Positions 1-8,787 of a stretch of DNA of 64,000 nucleotides are shown piece after piece. This DNA is from Hyphomicrobiales bacterium (GTDB taxonomy: Bacteria; Pseudomonadota; Alphaproteobacteria; Rhizobiales; Rhizobiaceae): assembly GCA_900466605.1 (NCBI GenBank), contig UBMU01000007.1, forward strand, positions 62,001 through 126,000, written 5' to 3'. Under the pieces are notes generated by a model. The model saw only the letters and a program-made list of their open reading frames with translations, was not told the origin of the DNA and did no database searches. The translations under genes were made by a program, and so were the position numbers. Position 1 is the stretch's first letter, and each line of letters opens with the position of its first letter.

Positions 1-877
1 CGACGAGGCCATCTGGCGTCCTGAAATAATGACCATCAATCAATGTCTGAAGCGAGGCGCGGACGAGCTTGCGGTCGGTCAGCGCATCGCCATTTGTGGC
101 GACAAGGAGATCGGTTGCCTCATCGGGGTTGTCGACGGCGAACTCATAGCCACGCCGCGTCGCCTCAAGGAAGGCTTTGGCGGCTCTGGGGTTCTGGTCC
201 AGAAAGGAGCGGCTGGAACCGAGGATCGCGGTATGCTCATCCGGCACGCCGAAATCCGCATAGCGGAAGGCGCGCTGCTTGACGCCGTCAAGTTCCGCCT
301 TGACACCTTCCCACGTGTAGACCTCAAGTGTGAAGTCCACAGCGCCGTTTTCCAATGCCTGATAGGCGGAGGTGCCGAGCGTCACCGTCTCGAACTCACC
401 CTTGCCGCCGTCATTTCGGATGATCGAGGACAAAAGGGCGTTTTCCCAGGCCGAACCGAACCCGCCATAGGTCTTCCCATCCAGATCCTTCGGCCGCTGG
501 ATATCAGCACGGTCGGCCTTGAAAACCACGCGCCCGGTTTCCGTCTGAACGATCGCGAACGTCGCGAGGAGGTCGGCGCCAGCCGTGCGTTGGGTGAAGA
601 GACCAATCGAGCCCATGACACCGAAATTTGCGACATGATTGGCGACGAGCGTCGATGCCGACGTATCGGTATAGGGCAGGATTTCCACCTCGATGCTTGC
701 CTCGTTGTAGAAGCCTTTATCACGGGCGACGAAGAGGCCGATGTGGTTGGTGTTCGGCGTCCAATCGAGCGCCACCGTCACTTTCTCAGCCGCAAGAGCT
801 AAACGCGGGATAGCCGGCAAGGCCAGCGATGCGAGGCCGGCGAGCGTGGCGCGGCGGGTCAATGCGAATGACGTCAT
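1..877 (-). CDS. thiY: Thiamine-precursor ABC transporter substrate-binding protein (partial, 3' end outside window)
   Basis: Periplasmic binding protein of the NMT1/THI5-like family, expected to bind a thiamine pyrimidine precursor and deliver it to the ThiX/ThiZ transporter. The start MTSFALTRRATLAGLASLAL carries a twin-arginine-like TRRAT run and a hydrophobic signal peptide ending near LALAAE. The mature protein opens with VTVALDWTPNTNHIGLFVA, the family hallmark. About 292 codons are present and the stop lies beyond base 1. The ATG overlaps the stop of the ATPase gene by ATGA (874-877), so translation is coupled. It is the last visible gene of a four-gene operon behind a TPP riboswitch. 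The exact ligand (HMP, a formylamino-pyrimidine or thiamine) cannot be read from sequence. Confidence 0.9.
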   Translation of the reverse strand, partial: MTSFALTRRATLAGLASLALPAIPRLALAAEKVTVALDWTPNTNHIGLFVARDKGFYNEASIEVEILPYTDTSASTLVANHVANFGVMGSIGLFTQRTAGADLLATFAIVQTETGRVVFKADRADIQRPKDLDGKTYGGFGSAWENALLSSIIRNDGGKGEFETVTLGTSAYQALENGAVDFTLEVYTWEGVKAELDGVKQRAFRYADFGVPDEHTAILGSSRSFLDQNPRAAKAFLEATRRGYEFAVDNPDEATDLLVATNGDALTDRKLVRASLQTLIDGHYFRTPDGLV

Positions 878-1656
878 GGCATCTGTCCTTCTTGGAGCAA
901 AGAATGTTGGGACCCAACGAGAGTGTCGAGAATGGCGCTTTCGATCTCGGCCACTTTTGCCCGGATGGCGGCGTCGCGCATGCGGGGACGGGGCAGTGGC
1001 ACCTCGATCGTCCGTGCGACCTGCGCAGGGCGGGCGGAGAGCACGTAGATCCGGTCGGATAGCATCACCGCCTCGCGAATGTCATGTGTCACCAGCATCG
1101 CCGTCCAGCGATGCTTCAGCCACATGTCTTCCAGCCACAACTGCATCTGGTTTCGGGTCAGCGCATCGAGCGCGCCGAAGGGCTCGTCGAGAAGCAGCAT
1201 CGACCGGTCCTGCACCACCGTGCGGAGGAGAGCGGCGCGCTGGCGCATCCCGCCGGAAAGGGCAGACGGGTAATGCTCCTCGAAGCCTGCGAGACCGAAT
1301 TCGGCCATCAGCGGCTCGACGCGGTGGCGGGCATCGCGCCGGGACATGCCCTGCACTTCAAGTCCGAGCGTGGCATTGTCGATGATCCGCCGCCAGGGCA
1401 TCAGCGCGTCGCGCTGCGGCATGAGGGCAAAGGGCCTGGCATCCGGATCGAGTTGCCGGCCGTCGAAGAGAATTTCTCCACCATCAGCTTCTGCGGCGCC
1501 CGTGAGGATTTTCAGGATCGTCGATTTTCCCGCTCCGGAGGGGCCGACAATAGAGACGAATTCACCCCGTCGGACGTCGAGCGTGATGCCGTTCAGAACC
1601 AGGAGGTCGTCGTAGCTAAGTACGATCCGGTCGAGCTTTAGTTTGATGTCGGTCAT
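874..1656 (-). CDS. thiZ: Thiamine-precursor ABC transporter ATP-binding protein
   Basis: Cytoplasmic ATPase of a NitT/TauT/ThiZ-type importer, 260 residues. Visible motifs are Walker A GPSGAGKST, Q-loop region LMPQRDALMPWR, signature LSGGMRQR, Walker B MLLLDEPFGALD and the switch histidine in LVTHDIREA. The ATG at 1656 overlaps the permease stop by one base (TGATG), and the 3' end overlaps thiY by ATGA, so the three transport genes are translationally coupled. A longer reading frame continues upstream, but it runs through the permease gene and is not the real start. Confidence 0.93.
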   Translation of the reverse strand: MTDIKLKLDRIVLSYDDLLVLNGITLDVRRGEFVSIVGPSGAGKSTILKILTGAAEADGGEILFDGRQLDPDARPFALMPQRDALMPWRRIIDNATLGLEVQGMSRRDARHRVEPLMAEFGLAGFEEHYPSALSGGMRQRAALLRTVVQDRSMLLLDEPFGALDALTRNQMQLWLEDMWLKHRWTAMLVTHDIREAVMLSDRIYVLSARPAQVARTIEVPLPRPRMRDAAIRAKVAEIESAILDTLVGSQHSLLQEGQMP

Positions 1657-2456
1657 CACCTCCATCTCCCCGAACTGCCGATCCATGGCGTCAATAGCCG
1701 CTGCGCGAGGATCGTCCCTGCGAAGAGAACGAGCGTCAACGCCGAACTGACGAACACCGCCGCGAGCACCAGGTCGGGACGGAAGTTGTTTTTGGCGTTG
1801 AGAATGTAGATGCCGAGCCCCTTTGCCGCACCGGCATACTCCGCGAAGATCGCACCGACCACGGCATAGGTAATGGAGATGCGCAGGCCCGCGAAGAAAT
1901 AGGGAAGTGCCGAAGGGAGGCGCGCCAAAAGGAAGCGCTTCCAGCGGGAGGCGCCCATCGAGGCGAGAAGCTCCTCGATTTCCTTCTCCGTGGCGGCATA
2001 TCCTTCCACCAGTGCTACCAGCATGGGGAAGAAGGTGACGAGCGCGACGAGCAGGATTTTCGGCATCAGGCCGAAGCCAAACCACAGCACGACGAGCGGC
2101 GCGATGGCGACAAGCGGGATGGTCTGACTGATGATGAAAACCGGGAACAGCGCCCGACGGAGCGTGGGCGAGAAATCGACCGCGACTGAGGGGAGGAAGG
2201 CAGCCGCGAGCGAAAGGGAAAAGCCGAAGAGCGTGGCGCGCAGTGTCGGACGCAGGTTGTCCCAGAGGGCCTCCCGGTTATGCCAGGTCTGGGCGAGGAC
2301 GTGCGAAGGTGCCGGTAAAGCCGTCGGCGAAATGCCGGACAACCGCACATAGAACTCCCAAAGCAGGAACAGGCCGAGCAGGGCGACGACCGCCGGCAGG
2401 GCTTTCAAGAACGGGGGACAAGGCGCGTGGCCCTGGTCATGACTGGCGCGTGGCAT
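1656..2456 (-). CDS. thiX: Thiamine-precursor ABC transporter permease
   Basis: Inner-membrane permease of 266 residues in the BPD_transp_1 family. The first membrane helix is near residues 18-36 and there are five or six helices in all. The cytoplasmic EAA-type loop is seen around EEIEELLASMGASRWKRFLL, the contact site for the ATPase. It follows ykoF after about 29 bases and couples to thiZ. Role assignment rests on family features plus the riboswitch and YkoF context. Confidence 0.9.
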   Translation of the reverse strand: MPRASHDQGHAPCPPFLKALPAVVALLGLFLLWEFYVRLSGISPTALPAPSHVLAQTWHNREALWDNLRPTLRATLFGFSLSLAAAFLPSVAVDFSPTLRRALFPVFIISQTIPLVAIAPLVVLWFGFGLMPKILLVALVTFFPMLVALVEGYAATEKEIEELLASMGASRWKRFLLARLPSALPYFFAGLRISITYAVVGAIFAEYAGAAKGLGIYILNAKNNFRPDLVLAAVFVSSALTLVLFAGTILAQRLLTPWIGSSGRWR

Positions 2457-2485
2457 GATCCGACGGTCCGATCGTTAGAGAGATG

Positions 2486-3094
2486 TCAGATCTTGGAGGG
2501 GCTGTTGGCCGAGACGGTGAGGTCGACCGTCACATGACCCTCAGGTGGGCCGAACCGGAGAAACGCCTCGCCCACGGTGGCGAACACGGGCGCAGCATCA
2601 CCGCGAAGCTTTGTGCAGAAGTTCTTCGATTTTTCGAAGACGCCAGAGGTTTTGAGAAAGTCGATACAGCCATAGATCTCGTCCATGTGCTGGTTGATGC
2701 CGAGCGTATAGAGCGAGAACTGCGCAGCGGCGGCCTGCCCGGTGGCCGGGGTCGAAGCGACTGTGGCAAGGGCCTTGGCCTTGCGCTCGTCAATCGGCGC
2801 AAGCGGTCCGGTCAGCTCTGGAACGTGACACATCGGATCGTCCGGCTCGCCAGGGCAGCCGCGCGAAATCGTTGCGTGCAGCACACAGTGCGTTCCGGTT
2901 TTGGCAGCCGCCACGAAAAGGTCGCGCATGGCGGCGAAGACCAAGTCCGGTGTGCCGACGATCAGGGTTGAGATGTCGTCGGTTTCCACCCTCAGGCGGT
3001 CCCGGTACGGATCGAGCGCGCCAAGGGCGTTGATGATGACGCCGACGAAATCGTCGGTCATGGGATATAGGGAAATTTGTGCGCCGGAAAACAT
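2486..3094 (-). CDS. ykoF: YkoF-like thiamine/HMP-binding protein
   Basis: Soluble two-domain YkoF-family protein, about 202 residues, built of two ferredoxin-like repeats: MFSGAQISLYPMTDDFVGVI begins the first, and AAAAQFSLYTLGINQHMDEI begins the second. YkoF binds thiamine or its pyrimidine moiety and is normally encoded with thiamine-precursor transporters. The frame is open up to 3118, but that upstream ATG lies inside the riboswitch. The start at 3094 has an AGG-containing ribosome-binding site that sits in the 3' end of the riboswitch. First gene of the ykoF-thiX-thiZ-thiY operon. Confidence 0.88.
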   Translation of the reverse strand: MFSGAQISLYPMTDDFVGVIINALGALDPYRDRLRVETDDISTLIVGTPDLVFAAMRDLFVAAAKTGTHCVLHATISRGCPGEPDDPMCHVPELTGPLAPIDERKAKALATVASTPATGQAAAAQFSLYTLGINQHMDEIYGCIDFLKTSGVFEKSKNFCTKLRGDAAPVFATVGEAFLRFGPPEGHVTVDLTVSANSPSKI

Positions 3095-3097
3095 CGC

Positions 3098-3191
3098 CTT
3101 ACCTCGCTCCGCTGGCATTATCCAGATCAGCTTGAGGGTCCGCAGTTATGGCAACCGCATCTCAGCCCCGGCATTACGGAGCACCCCTGTT
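3098..3191 (-). promoter_or_regulatory. TPP riboswitch (THI element)
   Basis: Reading the minus strand, the segment starts with ACAGGGGTGCTCC, carries the conserved GGGGCTGAGATGCGG (3'-half of P2/pyrimidine sensor), then GACCCTCAAGCTGATCTGGA followed by TAATGCCAGCG, and closes with GGAGCGAGGTAAGG. These are the near-invariant blocks of the TPP aptamer. It ends 4 bases before the ykoF ATG and includes the likely Shine-Dalgarno region, so control by ribosome-site sequestration is the simplest inference. Ligand-bound RNA should turn the uptake operon off. Confidence 0.95.
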
Positions 3192-3290
3192 CGACGGCAC
3201 CTCTATCGTTCTTGAAAGTATATTTCAAGCCCGCTTCGTCCCCTTAACCCATTTCGCCCTCGCTATCCGTTCCGATCGCTGCCTTGCCCC

Positions 3291-3488
3291 CCGTATGGTC
3301 AGCATCGTCCCGATTATGAGGTCGAAGGCGGCCTGTCGCTAGACGATCTGCGGACTTGCTGCGAGGTGATCGCAGAACAAGACTTCGTTGGGGTTGCGAT
3401 CGCCGAATTCCAGAATTCGTGGGAAGTTGGAAGCGACCTCGTATCATCGAGCGCTTTGCGGCCGGTGTCGAGCGCCGAACGCAACTGA
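3291..3488 (+). pseudogene. Possible ureohydrolase (arginase/agmatinase-like) C-terminal remnant
   Basis: A reading frame without a start encodes DYEVEGGLSLDDLRTCCEVI followed by AEQDFVGVAIAEFQNSW and stops at 3488. The G-G-L-[ST]-x-x-x-x-x-x pattern followed by a hydrophobic strand and IAEF/VEYNP-like segment resembles the C-terminus of the arginase superfamily. No start, no upstream two thirds of the enzyme and no metal-binding motifs are present. Only weakly supported. The rest of 3192-3776 shows no other gene. Confidence 0.3.
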
Positions 3489-3779
3489 TCGTGAGGGCGC
3501 CTGGGCCAAAAACTAGCCCTGACTGGGCCAACAACCGCCGAAGTCACTCAGCGGCATTGCGCCCTCATAGCGGTCTTAGACTTGGTAGCACCGCAATTTG
3601 AAGGCGGACATTGCAGAGATTGCACGTTTTCCCGTCGGTGACGCGACCTTCCGACAGTATGTGCTGGTTTAGGATTGTCGTGAATCTTGCATGAGTGCCT
3701 GACAGAGTTACCTTGCGCATAAATCTCTGCGCAGTGATGCGGTTGCCGACCTATCGGTTTCGACGAAAGGAAGCCTTTG

Positions 3780-5003
3780 GTGAAAGGAACGGACTTCTCC
3801 GAGTTCAGGAACGGCTGGCAGATCGTTTTAGCCGGCCTCCTTGGAACGGCTTTTGGCTTGCCTGCAATTCCGTTCTACACAATTGGCGTCTTTGCACCGA
3901 TCTTCGCGAGAGAATTCGGCTGGTCGTTCGCAACAATTTTTGGCGGTCTCTCGTTGCTGGCCGCCTCAGTTCTGACTATTGGCCCATTTTTCGCGGCTTT
4001 GATCGACAAGTTCGGAGCGCGCCTCGTGGCATCGACCTCTCTGCCGTGCCTGGGCCTGAGCTACATGACGCTCGCGGCATCGAACGGGTCGATCGGACAA
4101 TATTATCTCTCGTGGCTGGCTATCGCAATCTTCGGGCTGGGGGCGACACCGGTCGTTTTCACGCGGGTGATCAACAGTGCTTTCGAGGAGCGCCGAGGTC
4201 TTGCCCTTGGCATCGCGTTGTCCGGCGCGGGGTTGTTCGCCTTCGTCGTGAAGCCGCTAGCTCAATTGTTGATCGCAACCGGTGGTTGGCGAGTCGCGAT
4301 CCTCATAGTGGGCGCAATGCCGATACTCATAGCATGTCCGATGGTTCTTTGGGGCTTTGCCGGATTGCGCAGCAGGAGTGTTGACGCGCGACCGGCGCTA
4401 AGGAATGCGCCGGAAGGCATGACCGCACGAGAGGCCTTCCGCTCGCGCTCGTTCTGGCTTCTGGCCATCGTTTTCATACCGATGTCGCTCGCCGTCGCGG
4501 CGCCGCTTCCCAATATCGAGAACATACTTCGTTCTCTGCGCTTGTCGCCAACTGAAATCGTCCAGCTTGCCTCTCTCGTGGGAATGGCGGCCGTAGCCGG
4601 TCGGCTGCTTGGCGGCGTTCTGGTCGACAGGTTCTGGGCGCCTGCGGTTGGCACGGCCATATTGACGCTGGGCGCGGTCGCCTGCTTTATCCTTTCGCTA
4701 AACGATGTGAGCTTCTTCATGGCTTGCAACGCCATTCTATTGCTCGGCCTCGTGTCTGGAGTGGAATTCGACCTAATGGCCTACCTGGTTTCCCGCTATC
4801 TCGGGATGCGGAGCTACGCCACGACCTATGCAACCTTATATGGCATCTTCGTGGTAGGCGCTTTCGTGGGGCCGAGCCTGTTTGGCTATGCGTTCGACAC
4901 CACGGGCACCTATTCGGGCCTCCTCAAAGCCTGTGCGATGCTGCTCATCGGCGGCGCGACAATGGTTCTTTTCCTGGGGCCTTATCCGATCCGGAAAACC
5001 TAG
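3780..5003 (+). CDS. MFS transporter
   Basis: A 407-residue major facilitator superfamily protein with about 12 hydrophobic helices, resembling the oxalate/formate-antiporter and monocarboxylate branch (NGWQIVLAGLLGTAFGLPAI at the N-terminus, DKFGARLVA loop 2-3 signature, GRLLGGVLVDRFW in the second half). Substrate unknown. GTG at 3780 (or TTG at 3777) is chosen because GAAAGGAAG lies about 7 bases upstream. It is followed by a decayed monooxygenase-like fragment and then the convergent large regulator. Confidence 0.85.
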   Translation: MKGTDFSEFRNGWQIVLAGLLGTAFGLPAIPFYTIGVFAPIFAREFGWSFATIFGGLSLLAASVLTIGPFFAALIDKFGARLVASTSLPCLGLSYMTLAASNGSIGQYYLSWLAIAIFGLGATPVVFTRVINSAFEERRGLALGIALSGAGLFAFVVKPLAQLLIATGGWRVAILIVGAMPILIACPMVLWGFAGLRSRSVDARPALRNAPEGMTAREAFRSRSFWLLAIVFIPMSLAVAAPLPNIENILRSLRLSPTEIVQLASLVGMAAVAGRLLGGVLVDRFWAPAVGTAILTLGAVACFILSLNDVSFFMACNAILLLGLVSGVEFDLMAYLVSRYLGMRSYATTYATLYGIFVVGAFVGPSLFGYAFDTTGTYSGLLKACAMLLIGGATMVLFLGPYPIRKT

Positions 5004-5095
5004 CTATTCGCGTCGCAACCGCCGGGCCGATCCCGGCCGTTGCGACCCACTTCGGTTTTTACGTCTTTTAAACAGCCGACCCACTCCTCTTCGGC

Positions 5096-5321
5096 ATGGC
5101 ACCCTACTGCAGAATGGAGCCGGGCAATCGGCGATGGGATGTGTGGCGGGATCAGGAGACAGCTGACCGCTATGTTCTGGATGAACTTTATATCGACAAC
5201 GCCACGGTGACGGCGCACCGCGAGACGCTGCATTTCAAGACTTACCTGTCCAACATCCATGACCTTGCCGAGCGGAGCCTTTGTCCTCGACCCTGCTCTG
5301 GTTGCGAACAAGAGTGGCTAG
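5096..5321 (+). pseudogene. Truncated, frameshifted antibiotic-biosynthesis-monooxygenase-like (ABM) gene
   Basis: The frame from 5096 encodes a YDVW-like strand (RRWDVWRDQETADRYVLDEL) and then AHRETLHFKTYLSNIHDLAE, the typical C-terminal half of a dimeric alpha-beta barrel ABM protein, which usually reads E-x-W-x-D-x-x-A-x-x-x-H-x-x-x-x-H-F. After LAER the frame shifts by one base, and the shifted frame continues as AFVLDPALVANKSG with a stop at 5321. The N-terminal strand is missing. This suggests loss of function, although a short translated product cannot be excluded. Confidence 0.5.
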
Positions 5322-5327
5322 AGCAGT

Positions 5328-8210
5328 TCAGGATGCGCCAGTGTGCCGGGCAGTGTTCCGCCCGAGAGCTTCGAGTAGTTGACGCGCCTTCACCACGTTC
5401 ACGCAGGGCGGTACGTCATCGAACTCGGCGCAGACGGGCGACAGCAGTTCGGCCGCCGCCCCGTGCCGGTCGGCTTCCGCCCATAGTTCCGCCAACGCCG
5501 TCGATGCCCGAAGCAGGAAGAAGAGTGCACCGCTTTTCCTTGCGGTTTCTGCGGCAAGCAGCAGGGTTTGCGAGGCACCTGACAGATCGCCATCCAGCCG
5601 CTGCAGCATTCCGCGCACGCGCAGCAGTTCCGGACGGGACCAGTGTTCGCCCTGCCAGCGGGCGCGATCGAAAGCAGCGCTCATGCTGTCGCGGGCTAGC
5701 GCGATGCGCCCGTCGCGCAATGCAGCTTCGGCGAGGATGGTGAGATAAATTGGCACCCGAACGAGGAAGTTGTTGGCGACGAGTTGCTCGACTGCGAGGT
5801 GCATCGTGTCGACTCCTTCGGAGTCGCCGTCCATGCTCCTGACGGCGCCATCGTAGAAACGACAGACCGGTCTCCAGATTGCGATCTCGCGTAGGGCAAG
5901 ATTGCGGGCAAGCGCGGCGACATGCAGGCGCGCGATCTCGCTCTCCCCGGACCAAAGGGAGATAGGTAGGGCAGCCTGGGCAAGAGCGTTGGAATGCGAA
6001 ACTGCATGGTCGAGTGCGAGACTATGGTCGAGCGCGTCCTTGAGTGCAGCCGTCGCCTCTCCGCGATCTCCCGCTACCCAGGCCGTCATCGCCAATGCCA
6101 CCCGGATCGACACGAACCGGTCCATCTGGAAGCGGGCGACGGCCGAGCGCTTCGCGGTGGTCGCATTGTCGCGGGCGAGCCGCTTTAGCTCATCGTGTGC
6201 GCGCCGGACATCGCCGCGATAGAACACGGCCGTCAGCCTGACCCGTTCTCCCTCCACGACAGCCGGCCGTTCATTCTCCCGGCCGGCGAATTGGGCGAAC
6301 TGCTCAAGCGTCGCAATCGCCTGCCTGTGCCGCCCGGTGAAGCTCTGTAATATGCCAAGGCCCCACAAGGTGCGAAGCTGATAATCGACATTGTCGATCT
6401 CGCGCGCCAGTCGGTTGGCCTCCGTCCACGCCGCGTCGGCTTCGGGACCGAGATGATCGGAGAAATTGAGGCCTGAGGCATAGGAGGCGATGAGCTTCAT
6501 CTTGACAGCGGGGTCGCAGCGAGACAGGGCTTCCGCGCATTGCAGCGCCCGCTCCACAGATCGCCGGCTTTCGGCGACAGTCGACAATTCGTCCCAAAGC
6601 GGGATTGCAGCGGCCGTGAGGCGCACGCCTACCTCTGGCAGTGTACCGTCACCGAAAGTCCAGTCTATCGCTTTGCGCAAGTCGTTCGTTCGCTGTGCGT
6701 AGCAAGCGGTCCATTCGTTCCTCGGTCTCCATAGCCACTCCGCCTCGGCTTGCTCGAACAGCCGGAGAAGATAGCGCGCGTGGCTGGACCGGGCGTCGGC
6801 GGCTTCTCCACTCCTGTCCAGCCGTTCGGCTGCGAAGCTGCGGGTGCTATCGAGCAGGCGATAGCGTAGCCCTTCGGTGTCATGCGCGGCCGACAAAAGC
6901 GATTTCGCTGCGAGGCTTTCCGTGCAAGCTGCGATCTCCTCTATGCTTCGGCCGATGTGGTCCGCAACGCCGATGACATCGGAGAAAGAGAAGCTTGCTG
7001 AAAAAACCGACAGGAGGCGCAAAAGTCTGGCCTCATCCTTGGACAGGAGCTGATAGCTCCAGTCTAGGGTCGCGAGCAGGGTCTGGTGTCGTGGGGGTAT
7101 CCCTGCGGAACTGGCGACAAGTGGCTCGAAACTGTGTTCGAGAAGAACGAGCAGCGTTGTTGGTTTCAAAACCGTCAGCCGCGACGCGGCAAGTTCGATT
7201 GCAAGTGCAATTCCGTCCAGGCGTCGGCATATGGCTGCCACCACGGGCGCGTCAACGTCATTGAGTTGGTAACCGTCGGCCTCGTTTACCCGCCGAACAA
7301 AGAGCTGGACTGCGGGGAAGGTCAGGGCGTCCGTTCGGTTCTCGCCGCTGCGCTCGTCGGGGTACGGGAGCGGAGACAAGCGATAGACGTTCTCAGACCG
7401 CGATCGGAGCGGCTCCCGACTCGTGGCGATGATGTGAAGACCCGGAAGCGCAAGCGTAAGGTGTTCTGCGATCGCCGAAGCGGTGCTGATAACATGCTCG
7501 CAGTTGTCGAGCACGAGCAGCATTTCGTGACTGCGCAATGCCTCGACGATCCCTGCAAGCGTATTCGCCCATTTGCCGCCTATGCCCAGCGACGCCGCTA
7601 TCGTCACGTCCACAAGCTGGGGATCGCCGATGACGGCAAGATCCACGAAACAAACACCGTCCCGATAGTCGTCCAGAAGGCTTTTTGCGACGGCGACGGC
7701 AACAGTAGTCTTGCCCACTCCCGCCGGTCCGACAACCGTTAGCAGCCGGCTTTCCAGAAGCCTGGCGGCGAGCTCCGAAACGGCGTCGTCGCGCCCGACG
7801 ACCTCCGGTAGGCGAGGTAATTCGCTGCTGGGAGCCTTGACCGGATCGAGGGAGAGTTGCCGCTGGTCTCCACCATAGATGCGCAGGGGCGCAACGAAGC
7901 GGTAGCCGCGGCCGGTCACGGTGGCAATGCACGACAGGCCTGATGCCGTTCGGGGAAGAGCACGACGCAGCGCGGCAATGTTGACTTTCAGGTTGCTCTC
8001 ATGAACGAAGGTGTCCGGCCAGGCGAAACTCATCAGCTCGTCCTTGCCGACGACTTCACCCGAGCGTCTGACGAGCAAGTGGAGCAGATCGAGAGCCCGG
8101 CTTCCCACGCGCAACGGGTTGTCACGGAGCATTAGCAGTTGTCGGTCGGGAATGAACCGATAGTCACCAAAGCAATATGTCTTGCCGTCTGGTCTGCTGG
8201 ATCGTTCCAT
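5328..8210 (-). CDS. Winged-helix / NTPase / TPR transcriptional regulator
   Basis: About 960 residues in three parts. Residues ~10-105 form an OmpR/PhoB-type DNA-binding winged helix (DLLHLLVRRSGEVVGKDELM, then SNLKVNIAALRRAL and ATVTGRGYRFVAP). Residues ~140-420 form a STAND-like NTPase with Walker A VVGPAGVGKTTVAVAVA, Walker B MLLVLDNCEHV and a sensor-type IIATSREPLR. The remainder is alpha-helical with TPR-like repeats. Such proteins resemble a CadC-type winged helix fused to an AfsR/MalT-like signal NTPase, and act as cytoplasmic regulators whose inducer is usually unknown. ATG at 8210 has GAGG close upstream; a TTG at 8219 is possible. It is convergent with the MFS gene, which may be a target, but no direct evidence shows this. 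Confidence 0.85.
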   Translation of the reverse strand: MERSSRPDGKTYCFGDYRFIPDRQLLMLRDNPLRVGSRALDLLHLLVRRSGEVVGKDELMSFAWPDTFVHESNLKVNIAALRRALPRTASGLSCIATVTGRGYRFVAPLRIYGGDQRQLSLDPVKAPSSELPRLPEVVGRDDAVSELAARLLESRLLTVVGPAGVGKTTVAVAVAKSLLDDYRDGVCFVDLAVIGDPQLVDVTIAASLGIGGKWANTLAGIVEALRSHEMLLVLDNCEHVISTASAIAEHLTLALPGLHIIATSREPLRSRSENVYRLSPLPYPDERSGENRTDALTFPAVQLFVRRVNEADGYQLNDVDAPVVAAICRRLDGIALAIELAASRLTVLKPTTLLVLLEHSFEPLVASSAGIPPRHQTLLATLDWSYQLLSKDEARLLRLLSVFSASFSFSDVIGVADHIGRSIEEIAACTESLAAKSLLSAAHDTEGLRYRLLDSTRSFAAERLDRSGEAADARSSHARYLLRLFEQAEAEWLWRPRNEWTACYAQRTNDLRKAIDWTFGDGTLPEVGVRLTAAAIPLWDELSTVAESRRSVERALQCAEALSRCDPAVKMKLIASYASGLNFSDHLGPEADAAWTEANRLAREIDNVDYQLRTLWGLGILQSFTGRHRQAIATLEQFAQFAGRENERPAVVEGERVRLTAVFYRGDVRRAHDELKRLARDNATTAKRSAVARFQMDRFVSIRVALAMTAWVAGDRGEATAALKDALDHSLALDHAVSHSNALAQAALPISLWSGESEIARLHVAALARNLALREIAIWRPVCRFYDGAVRSMDGDSEGVDTMHLAVEQLVANNFLVRVPIYLTILAEAALRDGRIALARDSMSAAFDRARWQGEHWSRPELLRVRGMLQRLDGDLSGASQTLLLAAETARKSGALFFLLRASTALAELWAEADRHGAAAELLSPVCAEFDDVPPCVNVVKARQLLEALGRNTARHTGAS

Positions 8211-8787
8211 GCACCTCAAATGACTCCGCCATGAACGTGCTGTTTTGAGTTGCGCCGAACTGCAATTGGCCGAACGTATCCAAGGCTCAATCTAGTGAGC
8301 GTGGCGCATACCAGTAAATGTAGCCGGTTTTTGCCCCAGCGTCACCCACACGTGTTAGCTCAGCAAGTGGAGGAGACTTCGTAGATCATGGCGGGAGATA
8401 CCTCTTGCGATGGGACAGCGGTCACAAGGTAGACGTAGGCCTTGTCGGGGCCACATTGAACGGGCCGTCGATGGCGTCGTAGTGTTGGGACAAGTGCTTT
8501 CGTCGAGCCGATCGAGCCCAACCATGATCCTAGGAGCGGTCATTAAAATGGAGACGTCGCTCTCATGATTAAAACCCGCGGCTTCATGCACAAGAATTCC
8601 TCCAGGGAATATTTATATGAAAATAATGAAATTGATTTCATATAACGCCGACCTAGAACAGGGGACCGCTTGGAGGAGTCGGGACTTTTCGGATTAGACC
8701 TCGTGACGCCTCACTCCACGGTTGGCCATCAGCCGCTAGGCCCGGAACCTTTTTCCCGGGTCGCTCGCAGCAAACGGAGTGAACATA
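8211..8787. other. Intergenic region between divergent regulator and dehydrogenase genes
   Basis: No credible coding region was found on either strand. The stretch is divergent between the large regulator (minus) and the hydroxyacid dehydrogenase operon (plus) and therefore must hold both promoters. The one clear element is the A/T-rich inverted repeat at 8614-8644. Confidence 0.6.
8614..8644. promoter_or_regulatory. Inverted repeat, operator-like
   Basis: Perfect 9-bp arms TATATGAAA (8614-8622) and TTTCATATA (8636-8644) separated by 13 bases. The repeat is A/T-rich in an otherwise GC-rich region and lies about 145 bases upstream of the dehydrogenase start, the position expected for a regulator site of the 8.8-11.9 kb operon. 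The regulator is not known; candidates in the window are the LysR protein at 11.9-12.9 kb and the large winged-helix regulator. Confidence 0.5.

Noticed and set aside
29..802. 257-codon plus-strand frame
   Set aside because: Antisense to thiY, which has a signal peptide, family motif and operon context on the other strand.
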